A stretch of 64,000 bases of DNA from Mycolicibacterium aubagnense (GCF_010730955.1 NZ_AP022577.1:4526001-4590000); one strand, 5' to 3'. Shown: positions 8,193-18,562, counted from the first letter of the stretch. Translations and numbers: made by a program. The notes: generated by a model not told the origin, from the letters alone.

Positions 8193-8989
8193 CTTTGGTT
8201 TCCGTCGAGCCCGGCGCGCTGTCGGAACGGCGCGGCAACGTCCTGTTGATCACGATTAACCGGCCGGAAGCACGTAATGCCGTCAACCAGGCCGTCAGCA
8301 TCGGTGTCGGCGACGCGCTGCAGGCCGCCCAGGACGACCCCGAGATCCGGGCCGTGGTGATCACCGGCTCCGGCGACAAATCGTTCTGTGCCGGTGCGGA
8401 TCTCAAGGCGCTGTCGCGCGGCGAGAACCTCTTCCACCCGGACCACACCGACTGGGGTTTCGCCGGTTACGTCAGTCACTTCATCGACAAGCCCACCATC
8501 GCGGCGGTCAACGGCACCGCGCTGGGTGGCGGCACCGAACTGGCGTTGGCCAGCGACCTCGTGGTCGCCGAGCAGAGCGCGAAATTCGGCCTGCCGGAAG
8601 TGAAGCGGGGGCTGATCGCCGGAGCGGGCGGCGTGTTCCGGATCGTCGAGCAACTGCCGCGCAAGGTGGCACTGGAGCTGATGTTCACCGGCGAGCCCAT
8701 GACGTCGGCCGACGCGTTGCGCTGGGGTCTGATCAATCAGGTGGTGCCCGACGGCACCGTTGTCGATGCGGCATTGGCGCTGGCGGAACGGATCACGTCC
8801 AACGCGCCGCTGGCCGTACAGGCCAGCAAGCGGGTGGCGTACGGGGCCGACGACGGCGTGGTGACCGGCGAGAAGGACGGCTGGAAGCGCACCAACCGCG
8901 AGTTCGTCACGCTGCTGCAGTCCGAGGACGCCAAAGAAGGCCCGCTGGCGTTCGCGCAGAAACGTCAGCCTGTATGGAAAGCCAAGTGA
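8189..8989 (+). CDS. Enoyl-CoA hydratase (crotonase family)
   Basis: A 266-residue crotonase that should hydrate trans-2-enoyl-CoA in beta-oxidation. The CoA-binding SFCAGADLKAL and oxyanion-hole GTALGGGTEL motifs are present. Both catalytic glutamates of true hydratases are retained: the Glu of GGGTEL and the Glu of LPEVKRG. It starts at a GTG overlapping the thiolase stop, so the two are translationally coupled, and is followed 13 bases later by the acyl-CoA dehydrogenase. The substrate chain length cannot be read from the sequence. Confidence 0.92.
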   Translation: MTLVSVEPGALSERRGNVLLITINRPEARNAVNQAVSIGVGDALQAAQDDPEIRAVVITGSGDKSFCAGADLKALSRGENLFHPDHTDWGFAGYVSHFIDKPTIAAVNGTALGGGTELALASDLVVAEQSAKFGLPEVKRGLIAGAGGVFRIVEQLPRKVALELMFTGEPMTSADALRWGLINQVVPDGTVVDAALALAERITSNAPLAVQASKRVAYGADDGVVTGEKDGWKRTNREFVTLLQSEDAKEGPLAFAQKRQPVWKAK

Positions 8990-9002
8990 CGGAGAAGGAA
9001 TC

Positions 9003-10145
9003 GTGAAGCGGACAGTATTCGAAGCGGAGCATGAGGCGCTCCGGGAATCCACCCGGCAATACATCGAGCGTGAGCTCGTCCCCAACGCCGAGAAGTGGGA
9101 AGAACAGCGCATGGTCGACCGGTCGGCGTTCGTCGCCGCCGGCAAGTACGGCCTGATCGGGTTCAACATGCCCGAGGAGTTCGGTGGTGGCGGGTCCGAC
9201 GACTTCCGGTTCAACGCCGTCATCGACGAGGAGCTGGCCCGCTACGGTGGCCCGGCGCCGTCGCTGAGCCTCCAGAACGACGTCGTCGCACCGTATTTCA
9301 AGCACCTCGCCAACGACGAGCAGAAGGCGCGATGGATGCCCGGTATCGCCAGCGGTGAGCTGATCCTCGCCGTCGCGATGACCGAGCCCGGCGCCGGCAG
9401 CGACCTCGCGGGCATCCGCACGTCGGCCGTGCGCGATGGCGACGACTGGATCATCAACGGCTCCAAGACATTCATCTCGTCGGGCATCAACTGCGACCTG
9501 GTCGTGGTGGTGTGTCGCACCAATCCCGAAGCCGGGCACAAGGGCTTCACGCTGCTGGTCGTCGAGCGCGGCATGGAAGGCTTCGAGCGGGGCCGCAAGC
9601 TCGACAAGATGGGTCTGCACGCGCAGGACACCTCGGAGCTGCACTTCGAGAACGTCCGGGTGCCGCAGGCGAACCTGCTCGGCCAGGAAGGCCGCGGCTT
9701 CTACCACCTGATGCAGAACCTGCCGTCCGAGCGGCTCGGCATCGCGATCTCGGCGATCGCCGGCGCGCGCGAATCCTGGCGTCAGACACTGCAATACGCC
9801 AAGGACCGCAAGGCCTTCGGGCAGCCGATCGGCAGCTTCCAGCACAACCGGTTCCTGCTGGCCGAGATGGACACCGAACTCGACGTATGCGAGCGGTACA
9901 TCGACCGGTGCTTGGAGGGCGTGCTCGACGGCGACCTGTCGGCGGTTGAGGCGGCCAAAGCCAAGTGGTTCTGCACCGAGACCGCCAAGAAGGTCATCGA
10001 CGGCTGCGTGCAGCTGCACGGCGGCTACGGCTACATGATGGAGTACCGCGTGGCCCGCGACTACTGCGATGCCCGCATCCAGACGATCTTCGGTGGCACC
10101 ACCGAGATCATGAAGGACATCATCGGCCGCGACCTGGGTCTCTGA
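9003..10145 (+). CDS. Acyl-CoA dehydrogenase, long-chain (LCAD) type
   Basis: A 380-residue FAD-dependent dehydrogenase that introduces the 2,3 double bond of acyl-CoA. The AMTEPGAGSDLAG and C-terminal QLHGGYGYM motifs are typical. The usual C-terminal catalytic Glu of medium/short-chain enzymes is Gly here (IFGGTTEIM). A Glu at position 243, in LPSERLGIA, matches the catalytic Glu site of vertebrate LCAD and isovaleryl-CoA dehydrogenase, so this is an LCAD-type enzyme that probably takes long or branched substrates. GGAGAAGG lies just before the GTG/ATG region. It is the last gene of the thiolase operon and is followed by a strong hairpin. Confidence 0.9.
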   Translation: MKRTVFEAEHEALRESTRQYIERELVPNAEKWEEQRMVDRSAFVAAGKYGLIGFNMPEEFGGGGSDDFRFNAVIDEELARYGGPAPSLSLQNDVVAPYFKHLANDEQKARWMPGIASGELILAVAMTEPGAGSDLAGIRTSAVRDGDDWIINGSKTFISSGINCDLVVVVCRTNPEAGHKGFTLLVVERGMEGFERGRKLDKMGLHAQDTSELHFENVRVPQANLLGQEGRGFYHLMQNLPSERLGIAISAIAGARESWRQTLQYAKDRKAFGQPIGSFQHNRFLLAEMDTELDVCERYIDRCLEGVLDGDLSAVEAAKAKWFCTETAKKVIDGCVQLHGGYGYMMEYRVARDYCDARIQTIFGGTTEIMKDIIGRDLGL

Positions 10146-10159
10146 GCCCCGCCAAAGCC

Positions 10160-10199
10160 AATCGGCGCCCCCGCACAACGTGGTGCAGGGGCGCCGATT
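10160..10199. terminator. Bidirectional intrinsic terminator
   Basis: A perfect 12-bp stem (AATCGGCGCCCC, 10160-10171, with its complement at 10188-10199) and a 16-base loop lie between the convergent dehydrogenase and fasciclin genes. A T-rich tail (TTTCTTT) follows on the plus strand. Confidence 0.85.
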
Positions 10200-10215
10200 T
10201 CTTTGACCTGGTTGG

Positions 10216-10980
10216 CTACCGCGCGGCCGACGTGGTGGTCGGGGCCGCCGAAGACGTAGCCGACGACTCGGCGGCGCTCGGAGCCGCGGAGGTCGACGTG
10301 GTCGTGGTGGCCGACGTGGTCGTGGTGGAGGACGTCGAGGTCTCGCTGCCCGCGGCGGTGACCGGGGTCGGGGCCGTCGCCATGTCCAGCACGGTGTCGA
10401 TCACGTAGATGCGGGCGTTGCTCGCCTCGATGGCGCCGCAGACCAGCTTGGCAGTGTCGTTGATCTTGATGTCGCCGCCGTCGCCGGTCACCTTGATCTG
10501 GGTGCCCTGCTGCGTCGGGCGCTGGCCCTTGACGGTGTCATTGCCCAGTACGCCGAGGAACACGTGGTAGTAGTCCAGGTTGGTCAGCGCGGCCGGGTCG
10601 GCCTTCAGGGACTCGAGCTTGGCCGGGTCCAGCGCCGCGAAGGCGTCGTTGGTGGGCGCGAAGACCACGTACGGGCCGTTGTCCAGCACGCTGTTGATGT
10701 TCACGGCGGGGTTGAGGCCACCGGACACCGCCGAGTTGAAGGTGCTGATCGACGGAATGGCGGCCAGGACGGCGCTCACCGGCTTGTTGACCAACGTCTG
10801 CAGGGCGGGCATGCCGGCCCGGACCTTGTCGCAGCCGGGGCCCTGCGGGTCCACCGTCTTGTTGGTCGGCGGCGGCAGCGGCGGCGGGTCTGCGTAGGCG
10901 GACACTGCGAGCGGCAGTGATGCCGTCAACGCGGCGACGGCCGCGGTTACGCCCAGAAATCGGCTGGTGCGAGTCTTCAT
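10216..10980 (-). CDS. Secreted fasciclin (FAS1) domain protein, MPT70/MPT83-like
   Basis: A 254-residue exported protein. A Sec signal peptide covers about residues 1-31 with an ALTASLPLAVSAYA cleavage region and no lipobox Cys. One FAS1 domain follows (about residues 55-200), with the H1-like VVFAPTNDAF and H2-like YVIDTVLDM motifs. Two Cys (GPGCDKV and KLVCGAI) match the paired Cys of MPT70. The last 50 residues are Ser/Thr-rich and unstructured, unlike MPT70, and may be an O-glycosylated or wall-spanning tail. FAS1 proteins mediate adhesion; the ligand is unknown. It stands alone on the minus strand. Confidence 0.88.
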   Translation of the reverse strand: MKTRTSRFLGVTAAVAALTASLPLAVSAYADPPPLPPPTNKTVDPQGPGCDKVRAGMPALQTLVNKPVSAVLAAIPSISTFNSAVSGGLNPAVNINSVLDNGPYVVFAPTNDAFAALDPAKLESLKADPAALTNLDYYHVFLGVLGNDTVKGQRPTQQGTQIKVTGDGGDIKINDTAKLVCGAIEASNARIYVIDTVLDMATAPTPVTAAGSETSTSSTTTTSATTTTSTSAAPSAAESSATSSAAPTTTSAAR

Positions 10981-11112
10981 ATTCGGCTCCTCAGCTGTTC
11001 ACGACGCGCACGCAGTCCGGCGGGGATATCACCATCCGGGGCGTGACGCCTGTCGAATGGTAATGGCTGGCGCTGTGAAACAGCAAAATCAGCTACCGGC
11101 GGTCCGTATTGG

Positions 11113-12336
11113 TCACGCGGTTCTGACCTGGACTTTTGGGATACTGAAGCACAGCATCGCGGCGACCGCGCACAACCCTGCGGCCAGTTGAAAGGCCAGG
11201 TCATAGTTACCTTGCAGGTCGCGTAGCCAGCCGGCGCCGGCCGCTGCGAGCGCGGCGCCCACTTGATGCGCGGCAAACACCCAACCGAACACCACGGGGG
11301 ACCGATCGCCGAAGTAGTCGCGGCACAGCGCGATCGTGGGCGGCACCGTGGCAACCCAGTCCAGGCCGTAGAAGACGATGAACACCCACGTGCCCGGGTC
11401 GGCGTGCGGAGAAAGCAGCGAAGGCAGCAGCATGAGCGAAATCCCGCGTCCGACGTAGTACACGGTGAGCAGAAGCCGCGGATCGACCCGGTCGGTGAGC
11501 CAGCCAGAACAGACCGTGCCGGCCACGTCGAGCACGCCGATGGTGGCCAGCAGGCCGGCGGCGACCGTCGTCGGCATGCCGTGGTCGCCCGCCGCGGGGA
11601 TGAAGTGGGTGCCGATCAGTCCATTGGTCGTCATCCCACAGATCGCAAAGCTGCCCGCCAGCAGCCAGAACACCGGCACCCGCGCGCCGAGCACGAGCCC
11701 GTCGAGCGCCGACCGGAAGCCATTGGTCGGCGCCGCGGTTGGTGCAGGCGGGTGGTGCCGCATGACGACGAGGACGGGCGCGATGACCGCGAATGCGGCG
11801 GCGGCAACGATCAGGCACGCCCACCGCCAACCGTGACGGGTGGCGACCTCGGCGACCACCGGCAGGAAGATCAGTTGCCCGGTCGCGCTGGCGGCGGTCA
11901 GCACGCCCGTCACCAAGCCACGGCGTTCATCGAACCAGCGAGTCGCTACCGTCGCCACGAACCCCATCGAGATGCAGCCGGTGCCGACGCCGACCAGTAC
12001 GCCCCAGCACGCCACCAACTGCCAGCCGGACGTCATCCGAACCGACAGCGCAGAACCGGCGGTGATCAAACCCAGCGCCACCGTCAGCACCGGCCTGACC
12101 CCGAATCGGTCCATCAGCGCGGCGGCGAAGGGAGCGGTGACTCCGAACAGCGTCATGTTGACCGACATCGCGAGGCCCACGGTCGCGTGCGACCAGCCGA
12201 ACTCGTGGTGCAGCGGGTCCATCAGGACGCCGGGCACTGCACGGAAACCTGCGGCGGACAGGATGGCCAGGAAGCTGACCGCAGCCACCGCCCACGCAGT
12301 ACGGGTCGGCGCCGCTGTCGTCGAGGTGAGCGTCAC
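11113..12336 (-). CDS. MFS transporter
   Basis: About 407 residues with 12 predicted membrane helices, starting from the GTG at 12336. A longer upstream reading exists but adds a Cys- and Arg-rich segment unlike a transporter N-terminus. MDRFGVRPVLT between helices 2 and 3 fits the MFS loop motif. The layout resembles the oxalate/formate-monocarboxylate branch, but the substrate is unknown. It is divergent from the gamma-carbonic-anhydrase-like gene with 112 bases between, so the two may share a control region. Confidence 0.82.
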   Translation of the reverse strand: MTLTSTTAAPTRTAWAVAAVSFLAILSAAGFRAVPGVLMDPLHHEFGWSHATVGLAMSVNMTLFGVTAPFAAALMDRFGVRPVLTVALGLITAGSALSVRMTSGWQLVACWGVLVGVGTGCISMGFVATVATRWFDERRGLVTGVLTAASATGQLIFLPVVAEVATRHGWRWACLIVAAAAFAVIAPVLVVMRHHPPAPTAAPTNGFRSALDGLVLGARVPVFWLLAGSFAICGMTTNGLIGTHFIPAAGDHGMPTTVAAGLLATIGVLDVAGTVCSGWLTDRVDPRLLLTVYYVGRGISLMLLPSLLSPHADPGTWVFIVFYGLDWVATVPPTIALCRDYFGDRSPVVFGWVFAAHQVGAALAAAGAGWLRDLQGNYDLAFQLAAGLCAVAAMLCFSIPKVQVRTA

Positions 12337-12448
12337 CGCATCACTGTGGCCGGTGGCGCGTGCGGGAAACCAGTGGCAGGACCGACACGAACCGCACAGA
12401 TTGCGCCACGCTCTCGGCCGGACGGGCACGCGATCTAACATGTGCCGC

Positions 12449-12964
12449 ATGTCAGGACCGTTGATTCTTCCCATTCAGGGCCATGCCCCGCAGCTGCACG
12501 ACGAGTCGTGGGTCGCGCCGACCGCATCGGTGCTCGGCCAGGTCACGCTCGCCGCGCGGGCCAGCATCTGGTACGGCACAACGCTGCGTGCGGAATTCGA
12601 GCCCATCGAGATCGGCGAAGGCTCCAACATCCAGGATGGCTGCACCGTGCACGTCGACCCGGGCTTCCCGGTAAAGGTCGGTGCCGGTGTCAGTGTTGGG
12701 CACAACGCGGTGCTGCACGGCTGCACCGTCGAGGACGGCGCCCTCGTCGGCATGGGCGCCATCGTGCTCAACGGCGCGCGGATCGGCGCCGGTTCGCTGG
12801 TGGCGGCCGGAACCGTTGTGCCGCAGGGGTTTGTGGTGCCGCCGGGGATGATGATCGCCGGAGTGCCGGGCAAGATTCGGCGTGAGCTGACCGAAGACGA
12901 GATCAAACACAACCGCATCAATGGCGAGGTCTACGAGCACCTGCTGACCCTGCACCGCGGCTAG
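12449..12964 (+). CDS. Gamma-carbonic-anhydrase-like hexapeptide-repeat protein
   Basis: A 171-residue left-handed beta-helix protein of the gamma-carbonic anhydrase/YrdA group. Hexapeptide repeats run through residues 20-145. The zinc-ligand His residues seen in the family are present in CTVHVD, VGHNAVLHGC. The C-terminal helix ends in YEHLLTLHR. Members bind metal as trimers, but many have no measured carbonic anhydrase activity, so the function is open. An in-frame ATG at 12440 is an alternative start. The gene ends two bases before the second copy of the 49-nt palindromic repeat. Confidence 0.85.
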   Translation: MSGPLILPIQGHAPQLHDESWVAPTASVLGQVTLAARASIWYGTTLRAEFEPIEIGEGSNIQDGCTVHVDPGFPVKVGAGVSVGHNAVLHGCTVEDGALVGMGAIVLNGARIGAGSLVAAGTVVPQGFVVPPGMMIAGVPGKIRRELTEDEIKHNRINGEVYEHLLTLHRG

Positions 12965-12965
12965 G

Positions 12966-13014
12966 GATTTGTGCACGACTTTCCGCGGCACCCGCGGAAA
13001 ATCGTGCACAAATC
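12966..13014. repeat. 49-nt palindromic repeat, copy 2
   Basis: Same layout as the copies at 2418 and 14324. The 22-base arms (opening GATTTGTGCACGA, inner CCGCGG) pair with one mismatch around a short loop. It lies between convergent genes and its last two bases are part of the stop codon of the MFS gene on the minus strand, so it probably terminates both. Confidence 0.88.
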
Positions 13015-14296
13015 ACAGCGGGTGGGCGATTTCGTCGGCCCGCATCCGGGCCACGCTCCACGCGATGGCGGTCAGGACTGCCGGCACCAGCCCTGACACC
13101 AGGAAAATCCATTGCATGCCAACAATTTTCGACAACGGTCCGGCGATCGCGTAGGACACCGGGAGAAACACCAACGAGACGAAGAAGTCGAGGCTCGACA
13201 CTCGGCCCAGCATCTCGGTCGGTACTCGCCGCTGCAGCAGCGTTCCCCAGATCACCATGCTCGCGCCGTCGCCGATACCGACGAGGAACGCCGCGGCCAA
13301 CATCAGCGGAAACGACCAGGTGCTGCCGACCACGATCAGCGGCAGGGCGCCCAGACCCCAGATCGCCATCATCGCCGTCAGATAGCGCCGCGGCAGGCGG
13401 GTGGACGAAACCGTCAGTGCGCCAATGGCACTGCCGATCCCGAACCCGGCCATGATGAAGCCGTAGGCGCGCGGGCCGTCGGTGAAGCGTTGCTCGGCGA
13501 TGAAGGGCACCAGCACCTCGATCGGTCCCAGTACCACCAGCACGTACACGCTCGCGACCAGTAGCGTCCACAACAGCCATGGGGTACGGGTCATGAACCG
13601 GAAACCGTCACGCAGATCGTGCAATACGTGCTTGCTGTCCGCCGGCTCGTCAGCGCCCGCGACGGCAGCCGGTCGGGTCGCCACCAGCAGGACCAGGCCA
13701 ACCGCGAACAACGCCGCAACGGTCGTCGCACCGATCCACGGGAATGTCAGCCCGACCAGCACACCCGCGGCGGCCGGGCCGATCGCCTGCTGCAGTACCG
13801 GGCGTACGGTGCCCTCGATGCCGTTGGCTGCCAACAGTTGTTCGGCCGGCAACAGCCGAGGGAGCAGCGCGCTGTACGCCGGGAAGAAGAACGCGGCGGC
13901 GATACCGAGGCACGTCGCTGCCACCGCCATGTGCCAAATGCGCAGCGCCCCAGTCGAACTGAGGACAGCGACGGCCGTCACCGCGGCGAGGTTGACGGTC
14001 TCGACGGTGATGATGATGTTGCGTCGGTTCAGCCGGTCGGCCGCGATGCCACCGACCAACACGAAGCACACCAGGCCGGTACCAAGGCAGGTCGCCACCA
14101 GGGACAGCGCGGCCGGATCGTTGTCCAGCGCGATGACCTGCAGCGCGGCCACGACCGTCCACATGCCCTCGGCGAAGATGGACAGTGAGACGGCCGCGAT
14201 GAGCAGGCGGTATTCGCGGAAACGCAGGGGCGCGAAGACCCGCCAGCGGTCAGTGGTCCGCGGTTCGGGCGTTTCGACGTCGAACTGGGGACTCAC
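13013..14296 (-). CDS. MFS transporter, DHA3/MFS_3 (multidrug or siderophore exporter-like)
   Basis: A 427-residue transporter with 12 predicted membrane helices. The FREYRLLIAAVSLSIFAEG N-terminus after a 25-residue cytoplasmic lead, and the ADRLNRRNIIITVE loop, fit the MFS_3 group. That group contains EntS-like siderophore exporters and Tap-like drug pumps. The start is a GTG at 14296 without a strong Shine-Dalgarno. A 49-nt palindromic repeat lies immediately upstream, between this gene and the enoyl-CoA isomerase gene that precedes it on the minus strand. The substrate is not known. Confidence 0.82.
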   Translation of the reverse strand: MSPQFDVETPEPRTTDRWRVFAPLRFREYRLLIAAVSLSIFAEGMWTVVAALQVIALDNDPAALSLVATCLGTGLVCFVLVGGIAADRLNRRNIIITVETVNLAAVTAVAVLSSTGALRIWHMAVAATCLGIAAAFFFPAYSALLPRLLPAEQLLAANGIEGTVRPVLQQAIGPAAAGVLVGLTFPWIGATTVAALFAVGLVLLVATRPAAVAGADEPADSKHVLHDLRDGFRFMTRTPWLLWTLLVASVYVLVVLGPIEVLVPFIAEQRFTDGPRAYGFIMAGFGIGSAIGALTVSSTRLPRRYLTAMMAIWGLGALPLIVVGSTWSFPLMLAAAFLVGIGDGASMVIWGTLLQRRVPTEMLGRVSSLDFFVSLVFLPVSYAIAGPLSKIVGMQWIFLVSGLVPAVLTAIAWSVARMRADEIAHPL

Positions 14297-14323
14297 AAAT
14301 CCATGGTCCCGCGCCCGTCAAGC

Positions 14324-14372
14324 GATTTGTGCACGTTTTTCCGCGGCGAGCGCGGAAAAACGTGCACAAATC
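14324..14372. repeat. 49-nt palindromic repeat, copy 3
   Basis: The most perfect copy: a 22-bp stem with no mismatch (opening GATTTGTGCACG, inner TTTTTCCGCG) around a 5-base loop (GCGAG). It starts 6 bases before the minus-strand isomerase stop region and lies upstream of the MFS gene start. It could end the isomerase transcript. Confidence 0.88.
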
Positions 14373-14377
14373 ACCAG

Positions 14378-15166
14378 TTAGACGTCGGAGTAGACCGGCA
14401 GCCGGCGCTGCTGGAACGACGCCACGCCCTCCCGGAAGTCGGCGGCGTGCAAAAGCTGGATCTGCCCGGCGGCTTCGCGGGCGAACGCGTTGTTCAGCTC
14501 GGTCAGGGTGGCGTCGTTGACGGCCTGCTTGGTCTTGCGCAAGGCCACGGCCGGGCCGGACGTGAGCACCGTGAGCACGCGGTCCACTTCTGCGTCGAGG
14601 TCGTCTGCCGCATGCACCGAGCTGACCAGTCCGGCGGCGTATGCCTCGGCGGCGGGGAGTTTCTCGGCGAGCAGCGCCATCCGCATGGCCCGGGCCCGGC
14701 CGATCGACGCGGCGACCAGAGCCGAGGCGCCGCCGTCGGGCATCAGCCCGATCTTCGTGAAGGCCAGCAGGAAGGATGACTTCTCAGAGGCCAGGACGAT
14801 GTCGCACCCGAGCGCCAGGGACACCCCGACTCCGGCGGCGACGCCGTGCACCACCGCGACTGCGGGCTTGGGCAGGTTCACCAGTGCCGCGACGGCCCGG
14901 TTGGCCGCATTCAAGACCGCTGCCGCGTCGAATTTGGCGTCCTGGTCCTCGGCGCTCAGGCCCGCGCCGGAGCAGAAGCCCCGACCGGCGCCGCCGAGGC
15001 GGACCACCTTGACCTCGGGGTCGGTCGCGGCCCGGAGCACCGCATCGCCGAGGAGTTCGAGCATTCCCAGCGACAGCGAGTTCAGCGTGTCCGGCCGGTT
15101 GAGCGTCACGGACAACACGCCGTCGGCCAGAGCGACGGTCAGATCGTCGGATCCGGTGTAAGTCAT
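14378..15166 (-). CDS. Enoyl-CoA hydratase/isomerase, PaaG-like (EchA10/11 homologue)
   Basis: A 262-residue crotonase-fold protein. The first catalytic Glu of true hydratases is replaced by Val (AAGVGVSLALG). The second site is Asp144 in GLMPDGG, the arrangement of PaaG-type and enoyl-CoA isomerases, so an isomerase is more likely than a hydratase. It lies divergent to the alpha-methylacyl-CoA racemase gene. From memory this is the position of echA10 (Rv1142c) in H37Rv. A shared promoter region of 121 bases separates it from mcr. Loss of fatty-acid or branched-acid growth on deletion would fit the role, but this is inference. Confidence 0.88.
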   Translation of the reverse strand: MTYTGSDDLTVALADGVLSVTLNRPDTLNSLSLGMLELLGDAVLRAATDPEVKVVRLGGAGRGFCSGAGLSAEDQDAKFDAAAVLNAANRAVAALVNLPKPAVAVVHGVAAGVGVSLALGCDIVLASEKSSFLLAFTKIGLMPDGGASALVAASIGRARAMRMALLAEKLPAAEAYAAGLVSSVHAADDLDAEVDRVLTVLTSGPAVALRKTKQAVNDATLTELNNAFAREAAGQIQLLHAADFREGVASFQQRRLPVYSDV

Positions 15167-15287
15167 TCAGTACCCCAGTTTCACGGGCGGGCCAGATGCC
15201 CGCACTAGACAGACTTCGTTATACAAGTAAGCTATGTCGCGGTCAATAGAACTGGGCTCGAACCGATCGACCAAGAGGTGCATTGAG

Positions 15288-16388
15288 ATGGCTGGACCAC
15301 TGCAGGGACTACGCGTTGTCGAGTTGGCCGGAATCGGCCCCGGACCACACGCGGCGATGATCCTGGGCGACTTGGGTGCTGACGTGGTGCGGGTGGACCG
15401 GCCCAACAAGGCCGCCGGCGTTCCCATGCCGGCCCGCGACACGATGCTGCGCAACCGCCGGTCGGTGTCCGTCGACATGAAGAGCGACGAGGGCCGCGAA
15501 CTGGTCCTGAAGCTGATCGCCAAGGCCGACGTCCTCATCGAAGGCTTCCGGCCCGGCGTCACCGAGCGTCTGGGCCTGGGCCCGCAGGACTGCGCCAAGG
15601 TCAACGAGAAGCTGGTCTATGCGCGGATGACCGGCTGGGGCCAGACCGGCCCGCGCGCACTGCAGGCCGGCCACGACATCAACTACATCTCACTGAACGG
15701 TCTGCTGCATGCCGTCGGCCGCAAGGGTGAGCGCCCGGTCCCGCCGCTGAACCTCGCCGGTGACTTCGGCGGCGGCTCGATGTTCCTGCTGGTCGGCATC
15801 CTGTCCGCGCTGTGGGAACGGCAGACCTCCGGTAAGGGCCAGGTGGTCGACGCCGCGATGGTCGACGGTTCCAGCGTGCTGACGCAGATGATGTGGAGCT
15901 TCCGCAGCCAGGGCATGTGGAGTGACGAGCGCGGCACCAACATGCTCGACACCGGTGCGCCGTACTACGACACCTACGAGACCGCCGACGGCAAGTACAT
16001 GGCGGTCGGCGCGATCGAGCCGCAGTTCTACGCCGAGCTGCTGGCCAAGCTGGAGCTGGACCCCGCGGCCCTGCCGGCGCAGCAGGACGTGAGCCGCTGG
16101 CCCGAACTGCGCGACATCTTCACCACCGCCTTCAAGGCGCAGACGCGCGACCACTGGGCCAAGGTGTTCGCCGGTTCCGACGCCTGTACCACACCGGTGC
16201 TGAGCTTCGCCGAGGTCGAGACCGAACCGCACATCACCGAGCGCGGCACGTTCTTCCGGTTCCCGGACGGGGGCGACAACCTCGAGCCCATGCCGGCCCC
16301 GCGGTTCTCCCGCAGCGTGCCGACCACGCCGACGCCGCCCCGCGCGCCCGGTGCCGACACCGAGTCGGTCCTGCGCGACTGGGCCTGA
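15288..16388 (+). CDS. mcr: Alpha-methylacyl-CoA racemase
   Basis: A 366-residue family III CoA-transferase/racemase. It interconverts 2R- and 2S-methylacyl-CoA so that branched chains (phytanic and sterol side-chain type) can enter beta-oxidation. His129, Asp159 and Glu244 line up with His126, Asp156 and Glu241 of the structurally studied M. tuberculosis MCR, a constant offset of three. The ATG at 15288 with AAGAGG upstream is preferred to an earlier in-frame start. It is followed by an HSD10-like dehydrogenase and a nitronate-monooxygenase-like gene in one apparent operon. This is the Rv1143 position. Confidence 0.93.
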   Translation: MAGPLQGLRVVELAGIGPGPHAAMILGDLGADVVRVDRPNKAAGVPMPARDTMLRNRRSVSVDMKSDEGRELVLKLIAKADVLIEGFRPGVTERLGLGPQDCAKVNEKLVYARMTGWGQTGPRALQAGHDINYISLNGLLHAVGRKGERPVPPLNLAGDFGGGSMFLLVGILSALWERQTSGKGQVVDAAMVDGSSVLTQMMWSFRSQGMWSDERGTNMLDTGAPYYDTYETADGKYMAVGAIEPQFYAELLAKLELDPAALPAQQDVSRWPELRDIFTTAFKAQTRDHWAKVFAGSDACTTPVLSFAEVETEPHITERGTFFRFPDGGDNLEPMPAPRFSRSVPTTPTPPRAPGADTESVLRDWA

Positions 16389-16437
16389 GGCCCCGGCGGG
16401 CGCCACAGATTTCCGTAACAAGAAGGGAATTGCATCA

Positions 16438-18223
<1,786 letters not shown>

Positions 18224-18240
18224 CCCGGAGATACCGCGCT

Positions 18241-18273
18241 GAGGGTCGTGACTCCACCGGAGTCACGACCCTC
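18241..18273 (+). terminator. Intrinsic terminator-like hairpin after the mcr operon
   Basis: A perfect 15-bp stem (GAGGGTCGTGACTCC at 18241-18255 with its complement at 18259-18273) around a 3-base loop, 18 bases after the stop. There is no T-run, which is common for mycobacterial terminators. Confidence 0.8.
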
Positions 18274-18309
18274 ACTGCGTTCTCGGTGCACTGGCCCCAG
18301 AGCCACAAA

Positions 18310-18338
18310 AAGCCGCCGACCTCGTCGGTCGGCGGCTT
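18310..18338 (-). terminator. Minus-strand intrinsic terminator
   Basis: A 12-bp stem (AAGCCGCCGACC at 18310-18321 with its complement at 18327-18338) and 5-base loop. Read on the minus strand it ends in GGCTTTTTG, a classical U-tract. It implies a minus-strand transcript arriving from the right, where the 40-codon ORF at 18440-18562 lies. Confidence 0.8.
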
Positions 18339-18439
18339 CGACGCTGGTGATCACTCCTACGAGCCTCTCGTGCGCGCGGTTTCGGCGCACGGGCGTCGCG
18401 CTTCGGCGCGGCGTCAGACTCGCGGGTGAACCCGCGGAA

Positions 18440-18562
18440 TCAGACAGCCTCGGCGAGGTCGGGGAACTGCTCGGACGTGTCACCCTCGATCAGGACGTCC
18501 CCGTGGTACAGGGCATCGAAATCTACTTTGATGACATCTGCGTTGGTGTCGTCGATCCACAT
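18440..18562 (-). CDS. Small hypothetical protein (40 aa)
   Basis: A 40-codon ATG-to-TGA frame on the minus strand inside a 675-nt stretch (18224-18898) that otherwise has no gene. The product is acidic, with Asp/Glu spread through it (MWIDDTNADVIKVDF at the start, DLAEAV at the end), and no Cys, signal peptide or membrane segment. In its favour are an ordered amino-acid mix rather than the Arg/Pro/Ala noise of shadow frames, an upstream in-frame stop that makes this ATG the only start, and a good minus-strand terminator 100 bases downstream. No Shine-Dalgarno is visible. It could also be the remnant of a longer gene. No family is recognised. Confidence 0.5.
   Translation of the reverse strand: MWIDDTNADVIKVDFDALYHGDVLIEGDTSEQFPDLAEAV

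Noticed and set aside
12337..12474. 46-codon N-terminal extension of the MFS gene at 11113
   Set aside because: It is Cys/Arg-rich, unlike transporter N-termini, and overlaps the divergent gamma-carbonic-anhydrase-like start.
18340..18440. tRNA-like GC-rich folds in the gap
   Set aside because: No cloverleaf with T-loop GTTCRA and acceptor stem could be drawn; the hairpins are simple terminators.
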